Shown: positions 25,762 through 35,688, counted from the stretch's first letter. The stretch: DNA of 64,000 nucleotides from Rubrivirga sp. SAORIC476 (GCF_002283555.1 NZ_MVOI01000003.1:1352798-1416797); one strand, 5' to 3'. A program made the numbers and translations. The notes: generated by a model not told the origin, from the sequence alone.

Positions 25762-25782
25762 CCGCCTCGGTGCCGAGGTCGG
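25762..25782. repeat. CCGCCTCGG-family palindrome, copy with one-base insertion
   Basis: CCGCCTCGGTGCCGAGG followed by TCGG: the 20-base palindrome with one extra T in the right arm. It fills the gap between two convergent stops and ends at the metF stop, so it could act as a bidirectional terminator stem. Confidence 0.65.
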
Positions 25783-26742
25783 CTATCCGACCAGCTTGCG
25801 GAGCGGCTCGGCGACGCGGACGACGTGCTTCGCTGTCGACATGATGTAGAAGTGGATGCCGGGCACGCCCGCTTCCAGGAGTCCCTCGGCCTGCTTGCGC
25901 GTCCACTCGATGCCGATCTCGGGCACGTGCTCGTCCTTGGCCTCCTCCACCTCGGCGGCCAGCGCCTCGGGGATCTCCGTGTAAAAGGCCCGCGGGAGCG
26001 ACTGCAGTTGGCGCTTCGAGGTCAGGATCTTGAGGCCCGGCACAATTGGCACGTCGATGCCGACCTCGCGGCAGCGCGCCGCCCAGTCGAGGTAGTGCCG
26101 GTTGTCGAAGAACATCTGCGAGACCACGTAGTCGGCCCCGGCGTCCACCTTGCGCTTCAGGTTGAGGACGTCCCACGTCAGGTTGGGCGCGTCGACGTGC
26201 TTCTCCGGGTAGCCCCCCACACCGACGCAGAAGTCGGTGGGCGCCGCGTCCAGCAGGTCGGCGAGGTAGCGGCCGTCGTTCATCGCCTGGATCTGGCCGA
26301 CGAGGTCGCAGGCGTACTCGTTGCGCGTGCGGTCCGGCCGCTCCAGCTTGGCCACCCCCGTGTCGTCGCCGCGGACGGCGAGCAGGTTGTGGATGCCGAG
26401 GTAGTTGAGCTCGATGAGCGCGTCCTCGGTCTCCTCCTGCGTGAACCCGCGGCAGAGGATGTGCGGGACGGCGTCGATGCCGAACCGGTACTGGATCGCC
26501 GCGCAGAGCCCCAACGTGCCGGGTCGCTTTCGTTTGACCCGCTTGCGGAGCGTCCCGTCCGGCTGCTCGTCGTAGATCGCTTCCGCCGAGTGGCTCGTGA
26601 CGTCGATGAACGGCGGATCGTAGGGCGCGAGCGCCTCGACGACCCCGAGCACGTCGGCGACGGAGCTGCCTCGCTTCGGAGGGATGATCTCGTACGAGAA
26701 CAGCGGCTCGTCGGCAGCGGCGTAGTGGTCGGTGACGCGCAT
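25783..26742 (-). CDS. metF: 5,10-methylenetetrahydrofolate reductase
   Basis: A 319-residue TIM-barrel flavoenzyme. The family landmarks are visible: FSYEIIPPKRG near residue 20 (substrate and FAD region), VTSH-x-A-E, LGIHNLLAVRGDD for the core FAD-binding strand, GGYPEKH, YVVSQMFFDN and PGLKILTS. It reduces methylenetetrahydrofolate to methyltetrahydrofolate for methionine synthesis, in the cytoplasm with FAD. The length is typical of the bacterial enzyme. It stands alone between a convergent unknown gene and the respiratory cluster. A 28-base array of 7-base repeats sits seven bases before its start codon. Confidence 0.94.
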   Translation of the reverse strand: MRVTDHYAAADEPLFSYEIIPPKRGSSVADVLGVVEALAPYDPPFIDVTSHSAEAIYDEQPDGTLRKRVKRKRPGTLGLCAAIQYRFGIDAVPHILCRGFTQEETEDALIELNYLGIHNLLAVRGDDTGVAKLERPDRTRNEYACDLVGQIQAMNDGRYLADLLDAAPTDFCVGVGGYPEKHVDAPNLTWDVLNLKRKVDAGADYVVSQMFFDNRHYLDWAARCREVGIDVPIVPGLKILTSKRQLQSLPRAFYTEIPEALAAEVEEAKDEHVPEIGIEWTRKQAEGLLEAGVPGIHFYIMSTAKHVVRVAEPLRKLVG

Positions 26743-26748
26743 CGAAGG

Positions 26749-26776
26749 GGAGTCAGGAGTCAGAAATCAGGAATCG
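26749..26776. repeat. Heptad-period element A (four 7-base units)
   Basis: Four consecutive 7-base units: GGAGTCA, GGAGTCA, GAAATCA and GGAATCG. They lie between the metF start and the stop of the next minus-strand gene. Only one arm is present, unlike the other heptad elements. Confidence 0.6.
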
Positions 26777-26828
26777 ACGCGGCGGCCCCACTCTTGCCTG
26801 GACAAGCTGGCCCTCGAATGGCGTCTGC

Positions 26829-27143
26829 CTAGTTGCGCCGCAGCCACAGGTCCGCAAAGAGCGGGTTCGTCTCCGGTCGGTCCACGGGCCTCGGCTCCGA
26901 AGCGTCGCCCGGCAGGACCGGGAACGAGCCGACGGCCTGCCGGGCCCGCTGGTCGTCCATGATGTCCCGGAGGCGGACCGGCACGGACTCGCCGCGGGCA
27001 GCCAGACGACGACGACGCGAGACGGCGTCCATCGGGAGCGCCTCGTCCGGGAACAGGATCCGGAACGCCGTCACCCCTGCCCAGACGGCGAGGAGAAGGA
27101 TCGTCGGGATCGTGACCGCGAAGAAGGCGACTTCGATCGGCAT
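26829..27143 (-). CDS. Small membrane protein at the end of the caa3 oxidase cluster
   Basis: A 104-residue protein with a single N-terminal membrane helix (EVAFFAVTIPTILLLAVWAGVTAF), then a basic stretch SRRRRLAARGE and a polar tail ending FADLWLRRN. It begins four bases after the ctaF stop, so it is the last gene of the oxidase operon. Short single-helix proteins at this place can be accessory or assembly subunits of cytochrome oxidases, but I recognise no family. It is probably coexpressed with the oxidase. Confidence 0.7.
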   Translation of the reverse strand: MPIEVAFFAVTIPTILLLAVWAGVTAFRILFPDEALPMDAVSRRRRLAARGESVPVRLRDIMDDQRARQAVGSFPVLPGDASEPRPVDRPETNPLFADLWLRRN

Positions 27144-27147
27144 CGGG

Positions 27148-27705
27148 CTACGGCTCGGTCGGGGCGGGTGCAGGCGTCGCTTCGGCGGGCGTGCCGAACA
27201 GGTCGGGGTCGGCGGGGAGCACCAGCGGCTCCGCGTCGAACTCGTCCGCGATCTCCTCGGCGGTCGTCTGCGCCTCCAGCGCCTCGGCTTCGAGGATGTC
27301 CACCGGGACCGCCGAGAGCTCCTCGAACGTGTCGCGGAAGGCGAAGTCGAGCACCGTGAACGCGAAGAAGACGATCAGGAAGGACGTGCTGCCGAGGAAG
27401 ACCAGCGTGTTGGTACCCGTCTTCTCGTCCTTCAGGCCCATGAATCGGGAGGCGACCCAGTAGACTTTCGTACCCGCGATGGCGAGCGCCAGCGGCACGC
27501 TCAGCCAGCCGACGGGCAGCGCCGGGTACTCGAACTCCAGCCCGAAGACGTTGGCGTAGCCGCGCTCCCAGAGCGCGAGCACGACCGTCAGGATGGTCAG
27601 CCCGACGAGGACGCCGAACGTCTTCTTGAGTGTCCCGGCGTCGAACACATGGTGGTGGTGATCGCCGTGGCCGCCATGTCCCTCAGAATGTGTGTGGTCT
27701 GCCAT
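27148..27705 (-). CDS. ctaF: Cytochrome c oxidase subunit IV (caa3 type)
   Basis: A 185-residue protein of the prokaryotic subunit IV (CyoD/CtaF-like) group. It starts with a His-rich tail (HTHSEGHGGHGDHHHH), followed by three membrane helices: FGVLVGLTILTVVLALWE, LSVPLALAIAGTKVYWVA and LGSTSFLIVFFAFTVLDF. After these comes an unusually long acidic tail of about 60 residues (EALEAQTTAEEIADEF, then Pro/Ala-rich). Family members are usually near 100 residues, so both ends are extended. It supports the assembly or stability of the oxidase. The place in the operon is certain; the exact role of the His-rich part is unknown. Confidence 0.85.
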   Translation of the reverse strand: MADHTHSEGHGGHGDHHHHVFDAGTLKKTFGVLVGLTILTVVLALWERGYANVFGLEFEYPALPVGWLSVPLALAIAGTKVYWVASRFMGLKDEKTGTNTLVFLGSTSFLIVFFAFTVLDFAFRDTFEELSAVPVDILEAEALEAQTTAEEIADEFDAEPLVLPADPDLFGTPAEATPAPAPTEP

Positions 27706-27721
27706 AGTCGGTAGTCGCAGC

Positions 27722-27738
27722 GCGTGACCGAGTCACGC
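27722..27738 (-). promoter_or_regulatory. Intercistronic hairpin between ctaE and ctaF
   Basis: GCGTGAC pairs perfectly with GTCACGC around a three-base loop, in the 41-base spacer between the ctaE stop and the ctaF start. It may be a processing or stability element. Confidence 0.4.
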
Positions 27739-27746
27739 CCGCCGCA

Positions 27747-28808
27747 CTAGATGAGGTACATGAGGGGGAAGACAAAAATCCAGATGATGTCCACGATGTG
27801 CCAGTACAGGCCCACGTTCTCGACCGGTGTGTACCACACCGACGAGTAGCGTCCCTTCATCGAGAAGACCGTCAGGAAGCCGATCGCGATGATCCCGATC
27901 AGGATGTGGATGGCGTGGATGCCCGTCATCACGTAGTAGATCGAGAAGAAGATGCCCGCGCGGCGTTGGAAGAAGATCTCCTCTTTGGCCTCGGCGCGGC
28001 TCAGCGGCTCCGCCTCGGTGGAGGCTCCGGCACGCGCGGCCACGCTGGCCGTCGCTGCGGCCACCGATTCACCGGTGCTCCCCGCCAGACCCGGCGCGGC
28101 GTCGCGCGCGGCCTCCAGTTCAGCAGGGGTCGCGTTCACGACCGCGCCCGCCGCCTCGGCGGCCTCCACCTCTGCTCCCGACACCTCCTCGTGCGCCGCT
28201 GCTCCCTCCTCGCCTTCGTGATGCGGCGCAGGCGGGCTGTAGATGGGCGTCAGCGGGGTCGCGCCGTTGAGGTCCGAGACCGACGCGGTGCCCTCGTGCA
28301 GGACGAAGCCCTGACCCGGGTAGATGCCCTCGTGGAATTTGTGGCTGTACTCGAAGTACTTGACCACGAGGAAGGCCGAGGCCAGCACCATGGTCGCGAT
28401 CAGGTTGTTGACCAGCACCTTGCGGTTGTCCATCTGCGCCCCGCGGATCGCCCATGCCATCGTCAGCGAGGACAGCAGGAGCACCAGCGTGTTGGTCGCA
28501 CCGAGCACCGTGTCCAGCTGGAGGCTCGCCGCCTCGTAGACCTCGGGGTAGAGGACGCGGAAGATGCCGTACGCCACGAACATCCCGCCGAAGAGCAGGA
28601 TCTCGGTCGCCAGGAACAGCCACATCCCGAGCTTCGAGGCCTCGAACTGCTGCTCCGAGGAGACGAAGAAGTGCTGGAGGTTCGACGGGTGCAGCTGGCC
28701 ATCGTGGCCGACCAGCATCGGCGCCTCGTGCGCGTGGCCGTCGCCGCCGTGGTCGTGCCCGGCGTGCGGGTCGTCGACCGTCAGCGTGGTGGGGGTGGGT
28801 GTCGCCAT
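27747..28808 (-). CDS. ctaE: Cytochrome c oxidase subunit III with a large loop insertion
   Basis: A 353-residue protein. A His-rich N-terminus (DPHAGHDHGGDGHAHE) leads into membrane helices typical of subunit III: LGMWLFLATEILLFGGMFVAYGI, NTLVLLLSSLTMAWAI and, at the end, FSIYYVMTGIHAIHILIGIIAIG and GLYWHIVDIIWIFVFPLMYLI. Between the third and fourth helices lies an insertion of about 100 residues rich in Ala, Glu and Gly (for example AEVEAAEAAGAVVNATPAE). Ordinary subunit III proteins have no such loop. The frame is continuous and both flanks match the family, so this is an insertion and not a frameshift. The ATG before ATPTPT is chosen over an upstream start within a repeat element. Confidence 0.9.
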   Translation of the reverse strand: MATPTPTTLTVDDPHAGHDHGGDGHAHEAPMLVGHDGQLHPSNLQHFFVSSEQQFEASKLGMWLFLATEILLFGGMFVAYGIFRVLYPEVYEAASLQLDTVLGATNTLVLLLSSLTMAWAIRGAQMDNRKVLVNNLIATMVLASAFLVVKYFEYSHKFHEGIYPGQGFVLHEGTASVSDLNGATPLTPIYSPPAPHHEGEEGAAAHEEVSGAEVEAAEAAGAVVNATPAELEAARDAAPGLAGSTGESVAAATASVAARAGASTEAEPLSRAEAKEEIFFQRRAGIFFSIYYVMTGIHAIHILIGIIAIGFLTVFSMKGRYSSVWYTPVENVGLYWHIVDIIWIFVFPLMYLI

Positions 28809-28815
28809 GAGTGCA

Positions 28816-28871
28816 GTGTTGCGTGTTGCGTGTCGCGTGGATGCGCTCTGAGCACGCACCACGCAACACGG
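28816..28871. repeat. Heptad-period hairpin element B (eight 7-base units)
   Basis: Eight consecutive 7-base units fill the spacer between ctaE and ctaD. The left ones are GTGTTGC, GTGTTGC and GTGTCGC and the right ones ACCACGC and AACACGG. GTGTTGCGTG (28816-28825) and CACGCAACAC (28860-28869) are exact reverse complements, so the RNA can fold. Confidence 0.75.
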
Positions 28872-28877
28872 ACCGAC

Positions 28878-30704
<1,827 letters not shown>

Positions 30705-30751
30705 GGGGGGAGCGTGCTGAAAGAGAGGCGGGGCCTCAGGGGCTTCGCGGA

Positions 30752-31819
30752 TTACTGGGTGGCGGTCGAGTCGGAGGCCGCGCCGTCACCGGACGGCACC
30801 GTCGTGTCCGCCTCGGTGGCGGCCCCGCTCAACTCACGGATGTAGGCGGCCACGCCCGCGACCTGCGTCTCGTCGAGCTGGCCGTCGTAGGCCGGCATGT
30901 TGCCGTTCTCGTAGCCGGGCACGATGTAGGCCTGAGGGGCATAGATGGCCTGCGTGATGTAGGCGTCGTCCACGACCCCCTGTTCACTGCCGGGGCGCGG
31001 CTGGCCCCAGATGCCCTGCCACGACGGACCGACACCCGCCGAGCCGTCGATGGAGTGACACGTCTGGCAGTTGTACTGGGTGTAGACCTTCTCACCGAGG
31101 TCGACGGGCGCCATCGGTCCTGCACCGGGCGGGCCGGTGCGGAGGATGTCGTAGTACGCGCCACGCGAGACCACATGGATGCGGGCGCCCATGGCGGAGT
31201 GCGCCGTGCCGCAGTACTCGGTACACAGGACCTGATACGTGCCCTCGCGAGGCGCCTCGAACCAAACGTAGGAGTAGCGGTTGGGGATCACGTCGTGCTT
31301 GATCCGGAACTCGGGCACGAAGAAGCTGTGCAGCACGTCCTGGCTCGTCATCTCCAGGCGGACCGGCGTGCCGACGGGGACCCAGATCTCATTCGGGATC
31401 GGCGCGGCGCCGTTCTGATACGCGAACGACCACGCCCATTTCTGCGCCTTCACGTTGATCGTGATGGCGTCGGTCGGCGGGATCGACGTGCTGACGTAGG
31501 CGCGGAAGCCCCAGAAGAAGACCACGAGCACCAGGAGCGTCGGGACCACGATCCAGCTCAGCTCCAGCCACTTGCTCTCGTGGACGTCCACGGGGCGGTC
31601 GGCGTGGCTCTTACGGCGGTACTTCCAGACGAAGTACACCATCGCCGCCGTCACCAGCAGCGTCAGGATGATGCTGGCGTACAGGATGAAGTAAAAGATC
31701 GCGTCGATCTCGTGGGCCGTTGTGGACTCCTGGGGGGGCAGCCAGAGCGAGCCGCCCTCCGTCCAGAAGGACTGGCGGGTCAGCGGCGAGGCGGCGGAGT
31801 CGGCAGCAGTCTGCATCAT
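30752..31819 (-). CDS. ctaC: caa3-type oxidase subunit II with fused cytochrome c domain
   Basis: A 355-residue protein. Two N-terminal membrane helices ([25 protein letters not shown] and [20 protein letters not shown]) are followed by the CuA cupredoxin domain, with ligand motif [14 protein letters not shown]-terminal class I cytochrome c domain follows, with haem site CQTCH and an axial Met in NMPAYDG. This composition defines the caa3 family. Electrons would pass from the ActA/ActE haems through this haem to CuA. The start is the ATG of MMQ, close to the SCO gene stop. Confidence 0.96.
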   Translation of the reverse strand: MMQTAADSAASPLTRQSFWTEGGSLWLPPQESTTAHEIDAIFYFILYASIILTLLVTAAMVYFVWKYRRKSHADRPVDVHESKWLELSWIVVPTLLVLVVFFWGFRAYVSTSIPPTDAITINVKAQKWAWSFAYQNGAAPIPNEIWVPVGTPVRLEMTSQDVLHSFFVPEFRIKHDVIPNRYSYVWFEAPREGTYQVLCTEYCGTAHSAMGARIHVVSRGAYYDILRTGPPGAGPMAPVDLGEKVYTQYNCQTCHSIDGSAGVGPSWQGIWGQPRPGSEQGVVDDAYITQAIYAPQAYIVPGYENGNMPAYDGQLDETQVAGVAAYIRELSGAATEADTTVPSGDGAASDSTATQ

Positions 31820-31855
31820 CTCGGAAAGGTCGTCGCACGAAGCGACAACGGTGGG

Positions 31856-32746
31856 TCAGGGGGTGGGCGCGGGGCGGGCGTCGGCCCAGGCATCCGGGCT
31901 CTTGGCCTCGCGGCGCCAGAAGTACACGAGCAGGCCGCCGAACACGAGCAGCAGCAACCCGCCGCCGATCTTGGTCACCGTGAGAACAGCCAGAGAGTAC
32001 GATTGGGCATCCTCGTCGTACTCGTAACACGTGATGAGGAAGCGGTCGAGCGCGTTGCCGACGGTGCCCTCGCTGGCCTCCAGGAGACCGAGCTTGACCG
32101 TCTTCGGGTCGAAGTCGATGCCGTAGAGGTAGCGCGTCACCGTGCCGGTCGGGCTGAGGAGCACGTTGGCCGCGTTGTGGGCGTACTCGCCCGTTCGAGC
32201 GTCCCAGGCGTAGCGGAAGCCGACGGCGTCGGCGAGGGCCTGGACGCTCGCCTCGTGCTCCTCGCCGACGGTCCAGAAGTGGAATGCATCCAGGTCACCG
32301 AAGGCCGCGAGGTTGACGAAGCGGGCCTTGGCGCTGTCGGCGCGGGCGGGCGTGTCGCGCGGATCGATGGAGACGGCCAGCACCTCGTAGTCCTCCCCGA
32401 GCGTCAGGTCGGTCTCGGCGACCGCGTTGGCCGTGGCATCGAGCACGAGGCTGCACAGCATCGGGCAGTTGTGGTAGACGAACGCCACCATCAGTGGGCG
32501 CTCGCCGTCGAGGAGCGTCGCCAGCGACACCTCCTGCCCCTCCTCGTCGAGGAACGTCAGGTCGGTGGGCACCTGATCGCCGAGGAACTCCGTGATGCCG
32601 ACGGCGCCCGTGAGGCGGTTCGGCAGCGCGCCCTGACCGTCCTGGCCGTCGAGCGGCTGGAAATCGCCCGGGAGCGTGACCTGTGCCTGTGCCCCGACCG
32701 CGAGCGCGGCCCCGAACAGAAGGGTCAGAAGGGCACGGGTGATCAT
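31856..32746 (-). CDS. SCO1/SenC-family copper chaperone
   Basis: A 296-residue thioredoxin-fold protein with a signal peptide (ITRALLTLLFGAALAVGAQAQ) and, unusually, a C-terminal membrane helix (LTVTKIGGGLLLLVFGGLLVYFW). The copper site is CPMLC in YHNCPMLCS; the third ligand is probably the His of EYAHNAANV. SCO proteins deliver copper to the CuA centre of oxidase subunit II. The gene sits directly before ctaC and one base after the stop of the membrane protein upstream, so it is in the same operon. Confidence 0.92.
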   Translation of the reverse strand: MITRALLTLLFGAALAVGAQAQVTLPGDFQPLDGQDGQGALPNRLTGAVGITEFLGDQVPTDLTFLDEEGQEVSLATLLDGERPLMVAFVYHNCPMLCSLVLDATANAVAETDLTLGEDYEVLAVSIDPRDTPARADSAKARFVNLAAFGDLDAFHFWTVGEEHEASVQALADAVGFRYAWDARTGEYAHNAANVLLSPTGTVTRYLYGIDFDPKTVKLGLLEASEGTVGNALDRFLITCYEYDEDAQSYSLAVLTVTKIGGGLLLLVFGGLLVYFWRREAKSPDAWADARPAPTP

Positions 32747-33442
32747 TTACTCGATGGTGTCGGAGGCAGCGTCAGGAGCGATGGCCTCGATGGTGTCGAC
32801 GTTCTCGTCCACACCCACCTCCTCGTCGCCGTCACCGGCGGGGAGAACACGCCGGGCGATCTCGCCCTGCTGGGGCGTGTCCTGGACGGCCGAGCCCATG
32901 CCGCGCGTGACGCCGCGTTCGTTCCACTCCGCGCGCGACGTCGACTGACCGACGGAGTCGGCGGCACCGTAGCGAGCCGCGACGAGGCCCATGGCACGGG
33001 AGATCGGGAGGCCGTACGTGGAGTCGGTGCGGGAGTAGTTGCCGATCTTGGCGACCGCCTCGGTGCGCAGGATCTCCTGGTCCGTGGCCCGCGCCTCGCC
33101 CGCCTCGCGGTCACCCACCTGGGTGCGGTAGGGGATGTAGAAGAGAAAGATCAGAACCACAGCCAGCGCGGCGACGCCCACCAGGACCGCGGCCACGAGC
33201 CCGAGCAGCTGGCCCGAGGCGATGCCCTCGTCCTCGACGCCCATCTGGGCGAGGAGCGCTTCCGCCTCGGCGTCGGAGTCGCCGGTGACATCGGAAGCCT
33301 CGGCCTTGACGTCCTCGGCGCCGGCCGCCATGAGACCCGCGAGCGGGCCGTTGGGCTCGGTCTCAGCCGGGCGCGCCGTCTCGTCGACGGTCTGCCCGGG
33401 GTGCTCGTCGGAAGCTGGAGTCTTGGGAGCCTGGTCTGCCAT
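32747..33442 (-). CDS. Single-pass membrane protein between actF and SCO
   Basis: A 231-residue protein of unknown family. About 80 acidic, Ala/Glu/Asp-rich residues come first (no signal peptide), then one membrane helix (LLGLVAAVLVGVAALAVVLIFLFYIPY), then about 110 polar residues that would face the periplasm and end in an Asp/Glu/Ala tail. Gene order places it between complex III and the oxidase, where extra act subunits or assembly factors occur in related clusters. Sequence does not allow an ActG or ActH call. It has its own TAGCTTTC box upstream at 33495-33488. Confidence 0.75.
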   Translation of the reverse strand: MADQAPKTPASDEHPGQTVDETARPAETEPNGPLAGLMAAGAEDVKAEASDVTGDSDAEAEALLAQMGVEDEGIASGQLLGLVAAVLVGVAALAVVLIFLFYIPYRTQVGDREAGEARATDQEILRTEAVAKIGNYSRTDSTYGLPISRAMGLVAARYGAADSVGQSTSRAEWNERGVTRGMGSAVQDTPQQGEIARRVLPAGDGDEEVGVDENVDTIEAIAPDAASDTIE

Positions 33443-33487
33443 GGCGAGAAGAACGAGCCCGCAGCCCGCTTGTTTTCAGTTCTGATT

Positions 33488-33495
33488 GAAAGCTA
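33488..33495 (-). promoter_or_regulatory. Putative internal promoter TAGCTTTC for the SCO/oxidase half
   Basis: On the minus strand TAGCTTTC lies 45 bases before the start of the 231-residue membrane protein and downstream of the actF stop hairpin. It would let the oxidase genes be expressed apart from actA-F. Confidence 0.45.
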
Positions 33496-33528
33496 CGTGG
33501 AGGCCGCGGCGTGCGCGCCGGGCCTCCC

Positions 33529-33553
33529 CTGATCCGTCGTCCGACGGGATCAG
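33529..33553 (-). terminator. Hairpin over the actF stop
   Basis: CTGATCCGTC and GACGGGATCAG pair with one bulge and overlap the actF stop codon (33550-33552). A second stem (AGGCC / GGCCT, 33501-33525) follows. Without a T-run this may be a partial terminator or processing site at the act/cox boundary. Confidence 0.4.
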
Positions 33554-34914
33554 ACGTTCTCGAAGCGCAGCGAGTCCCGGAAGGTCGGGTCGCTGTACGG
33601 GGTGATCGCGTGGCGCCCGAGGCGGACGAAGGCCACCCCGATGTACAAGCCGAAGAGACCGAGCCAGATGCCCATCTCGACGAACGGCAGGTGGGGCTCG
33701 ACGACGTGCAGCGCCATGCCGGAGGTCGCCTCGTGGGCGGCCTCGGCGGGCATCGCCTGGAGGCTGGCCAGCAGGTCCCCGCCGCCGGTCGCGAGGGCTG
33801 CGTGCGCCGCCTCGCCGGTGGCGTGCATCGACGGCATCGCGATCCACCAGAGGTCCACCCAGTGCATCACGAGCAGCCAGACGGCCATCGTCGCGAGCGC
33901 GGGCGCGATCCGCTTGGTGGCGCGCGGCAGCAGAATCAGGAACGGGAGGACGAAGTGGAACAGCAGCAGCGACCACGCCACCGTCTCCCAGCCGCCCTCG
34001 AAGCGCTTGTGGAACCAGACGATCTCCTCAGGCAGGTTCGCGTACCAGTACAGCATGTACTGACTGAAAGCGATGTACGTCCAGAACACGACAAAGGCGA
34101 ACATGAACTTGCCCATGTCCTGCGTGTGCTCGACCGTGATCTCGTCCGCCATGCCCGCCTTCTTGAGCAGCAACGCGATGAACGTGATCAGGCAGAGCGC
34201 GCCGAGCCAGCCGCCCGCGAAGAAGTAGATCCCGAACATGGTCGAGAACCAGTGGGGGTCGGTCGACATCAGGAAGTCGTAGCCGGCGAAGGCCGTCGCG
34301 ACGGCTGCGAGCGGGATGCCGAGCGCGCTCCACCAACGCAGCTTGTCGGTGTTCTCGATCGACGGCGTCCGGTCGTTGCGGACCGACAGCGAGAACATCT
34401 TCGTGCCGAGCAGCGAGAAGATGCCGAAGTAGAGGACGTACCGGATGATGAAGAACGGCGTGTTCAGGTACGCCTGCTTGCCCGCGATGATGGCGTCGTA
34501 CTCGGGCGAGGCCGGGTCGAACAGCTCGGCGTGCGTCCAGTGGAACAGGTCGTGCATGCCCAACAGGACCGGGATGCCTGCCAGCGCCAGCAGCGGGAAC
34601 GAGGCCGCGAGGACCTCCGCGATCCGGCGGATGGTGGTGCTCCAGCGCGCCCGCGTGATGTGCTGGATCATCACGAAGAACAGCGCGCCGATGCTCACCG
34701 ACAGGCAGAACACCCAGGCGATGAGGTAGGAGAACAGCACGCGCTGCGCACCGCCGCCCGCCAGCCCGACGACGACGCTCGCCGCCAGCAGGAACAGGCC
34801 GACGCCCACCGGCACCGTCCACCAGCGCTGGCCGCCAGTGAACCGGTAGCGCGCCGGGACGCGGTCGCCCTCGGCGTCGACGGGGTCGAGAAGGAAGGAA
34901 AGAGGGTTCGCCAT
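33550..34914 (-). CDS. actF: Alternative complex III quinol-oxidising subunit ActF
   Basis: A 454-residue membrane protein with about ten helices, of the shorter NrfD-like type (ActC/ActF, polysulphide-reductase family). Visible blocks include a helix WWTVPVGVGLFLLAASVVVGLAG, HWTHAELFDP, STDPHWFSTMFGIYFFAGGWLGAL and FSQYMLYWYANLPEE, which match ActF-type proteins. It helps anchor the complex and carries a possible quinone or proton path in the inner membrane. It is the last of the six act genes in order. The spacer to actE holds a heptad element and a 32-base direct repeat. Confidence 0.92.
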   Translation of the reverse strand: MANPLSFLLDPVDAEGDRVPARYRFTGGQRWWTVPVGVGLFLLAASVVVGLAGGGAQRVLFSYLIAWVFCLSVSIGALFFVMIQHITRARWSTTIRRIAEVLAASFPLLALAGIPVLLGMHDLFHWTHAELFDPASPEYDAIIAGKQAYLNTPFFIIRYVLYFGIFSLLGTKMFSLSVRNDRTPSIENTDKLRWWSALGIPLAAVATAFAGYDFLMSTDPHWFSTMFGIYFFAGGWLGALCLITFIALLLKKAGMADEITVEHTQDMGKFMFAFVVFWTYIAFSQYMLYWYANLPEEIVWFHKRFEGGWETVAWSLLLFHFVLPFLILLPRATKRIAPALATMAVWLLVMHWVDLWWIAMPSMHATGEAAHAALATGGGDLLASLQAMPAEAAHEATSGMALHVVEPHLPFVEMGIWLGLFGLYIGVAFVRLGRHAITPYSDPTFRDSLRFENV

Positions 34915-34920
34915 GGGTTC

Positions 34921-34952
34921 GTGTTGGCTGCGCCGTCGCTGCCGCGGTGCGT
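34921..34952. repeat. Direct repeat copy 1, before actF
   Basis: GTGTTGGCTGCGCCGTCGCT plus a 12-base continuation, ending GGTGCGT. It differs from copy 2 at 35658-35688 only by one extra C. Both copies lie just before the start codon of an act gene (actF and actE). Confidence 0.75.
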
Positions 34953-34996
34953 ATTACGTGTTGCGTATTGGAGTCGTCAGATACGCAATACGGAAC
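34948..34996. repeat. Heptad-period hairpin element C (seven 7-base units)
   Basis: Seven consecutive 7-base units, with TGCGTAT and TACGTGT on the left and ACGCAAT and ACGGAAC on the right. TTGCGTAT (34961-34968) and ATACGCAA (34981-34988) are exact reverse complements, so it can fold. It fills the actF-actE spacer. Confidence 0.7.
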
Positions 34997-35000
34997 AGGG

Positions 35001-35651
35001 TCAGTTCTGCCGGACGTTGTCGTTCGCGTTCCGGAGCCGGTCGCGCTCCGCCTGGGGCACGTCCGCCGAGGATGCGTTCTGAGAGCGCTGGAGGGCGCGG
35101 ATGTACGCCACGACCGCCCAGCGGTCGTCCGGCGCGATCTCGTGTCCGTAGCTCGGCATCGTGTTGACGCCGTTCTGGATCACGTCGTAGATGTAGCCGT
35201 CCGGGCGGGCGCGGAGGGCGTCGGTGTGGTAGCTCGGCACGGCGAAGCCGTAGCCCTGGCCGCCGTTGCCGACAGCGACGATGCCGCGGCCGTCTCCCGC
35301 GTAGCCGTGGCACACGGTGCAGTAGATGTTGTAGCGCTCCTGCCCGCGCTCCAGCAGGTCGGCCGTGACCGGGACGGGGATGTCCGCCACGTAGGCACCG
35401 TCGGCGGTGCGGCCGTACTCGAAGGGCGCGTTGTCGGTCGTCTTGAGCTGGCCGCGCGCGACGGTGCCCGCGACGGGCGTCCGCATGGCGGCGCCGTCCT
35501 CGAAGAGCGGGTTGGCCTCCTGCGCCTCGAACCGCTGGACGTAGTCCATGTTGAGGTTCGGGTGGATCGGCGGCTTTTCGCTCTTCATGCCTCGGCAGCC
35601 GCCGAGGGCGACCGCGAGGGTGAGGGCGAGGAGGGAGAGGCGGTGAGTCAT
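35001..35651 (-). CDS. actE: Alternative complex III monohaem cytochrome c ActE
   Basis: A 216-residue lipoprotein: signal LSLLALTLAVALGGC, with lipid-modified Cys at about 18. One cytochrome c domain has haem site CTVCH followed by GYAGDG, and an axial Met in NTMPSYGHEI. A further N-terminal region of 75 residues links it to the complex. It carries electrons within alternative complex III towards the oxidase at the periplasmic side. The ATG before THRLSL is chosen because it begins the signal peptide. Confidence 0.92.
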   Translation of the reverse strand: MTHRLSLLALTLAVALGGCRGMKSEKPPIHPNLNMDYVQRFEAQEANPLFEDGAAMRTPVAGTVARGQLKTTDNAPFEYGRTADGAYVADIPVPVTADLLERGQERYNIYCTVCHGYAGDGRGIVAVGNGGQGYGFAVPSYHTDALRARPDGYIYDVIQNGVNTMPSYGHEIAPDDRWAVVAYIRALQRSQNASSADVPQAERDRLRNANDNVRQN

Positions 35652-35657
35652 TGGGCT

Positions 35658-35688
35658 GTGTTGGCTGCGCCGTCGCTGCGCGGTGCGT
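35658..35688. repeat. Direct repeat copy 2, before actE
   Basis: A 31-base near-copy of 34921-34952, lacking one C. It lies seven bases before the actE start codon. Confidence 0.75.

Noticed and set aside
27985-28340. Subunit III insertion as a possible pair of compensating frameshifts.
   Set aside because: The frame stays open with the same third-position GC bias as the flanks and both sides match the family in that frame, so an in-frame insertion is the simpler reading.
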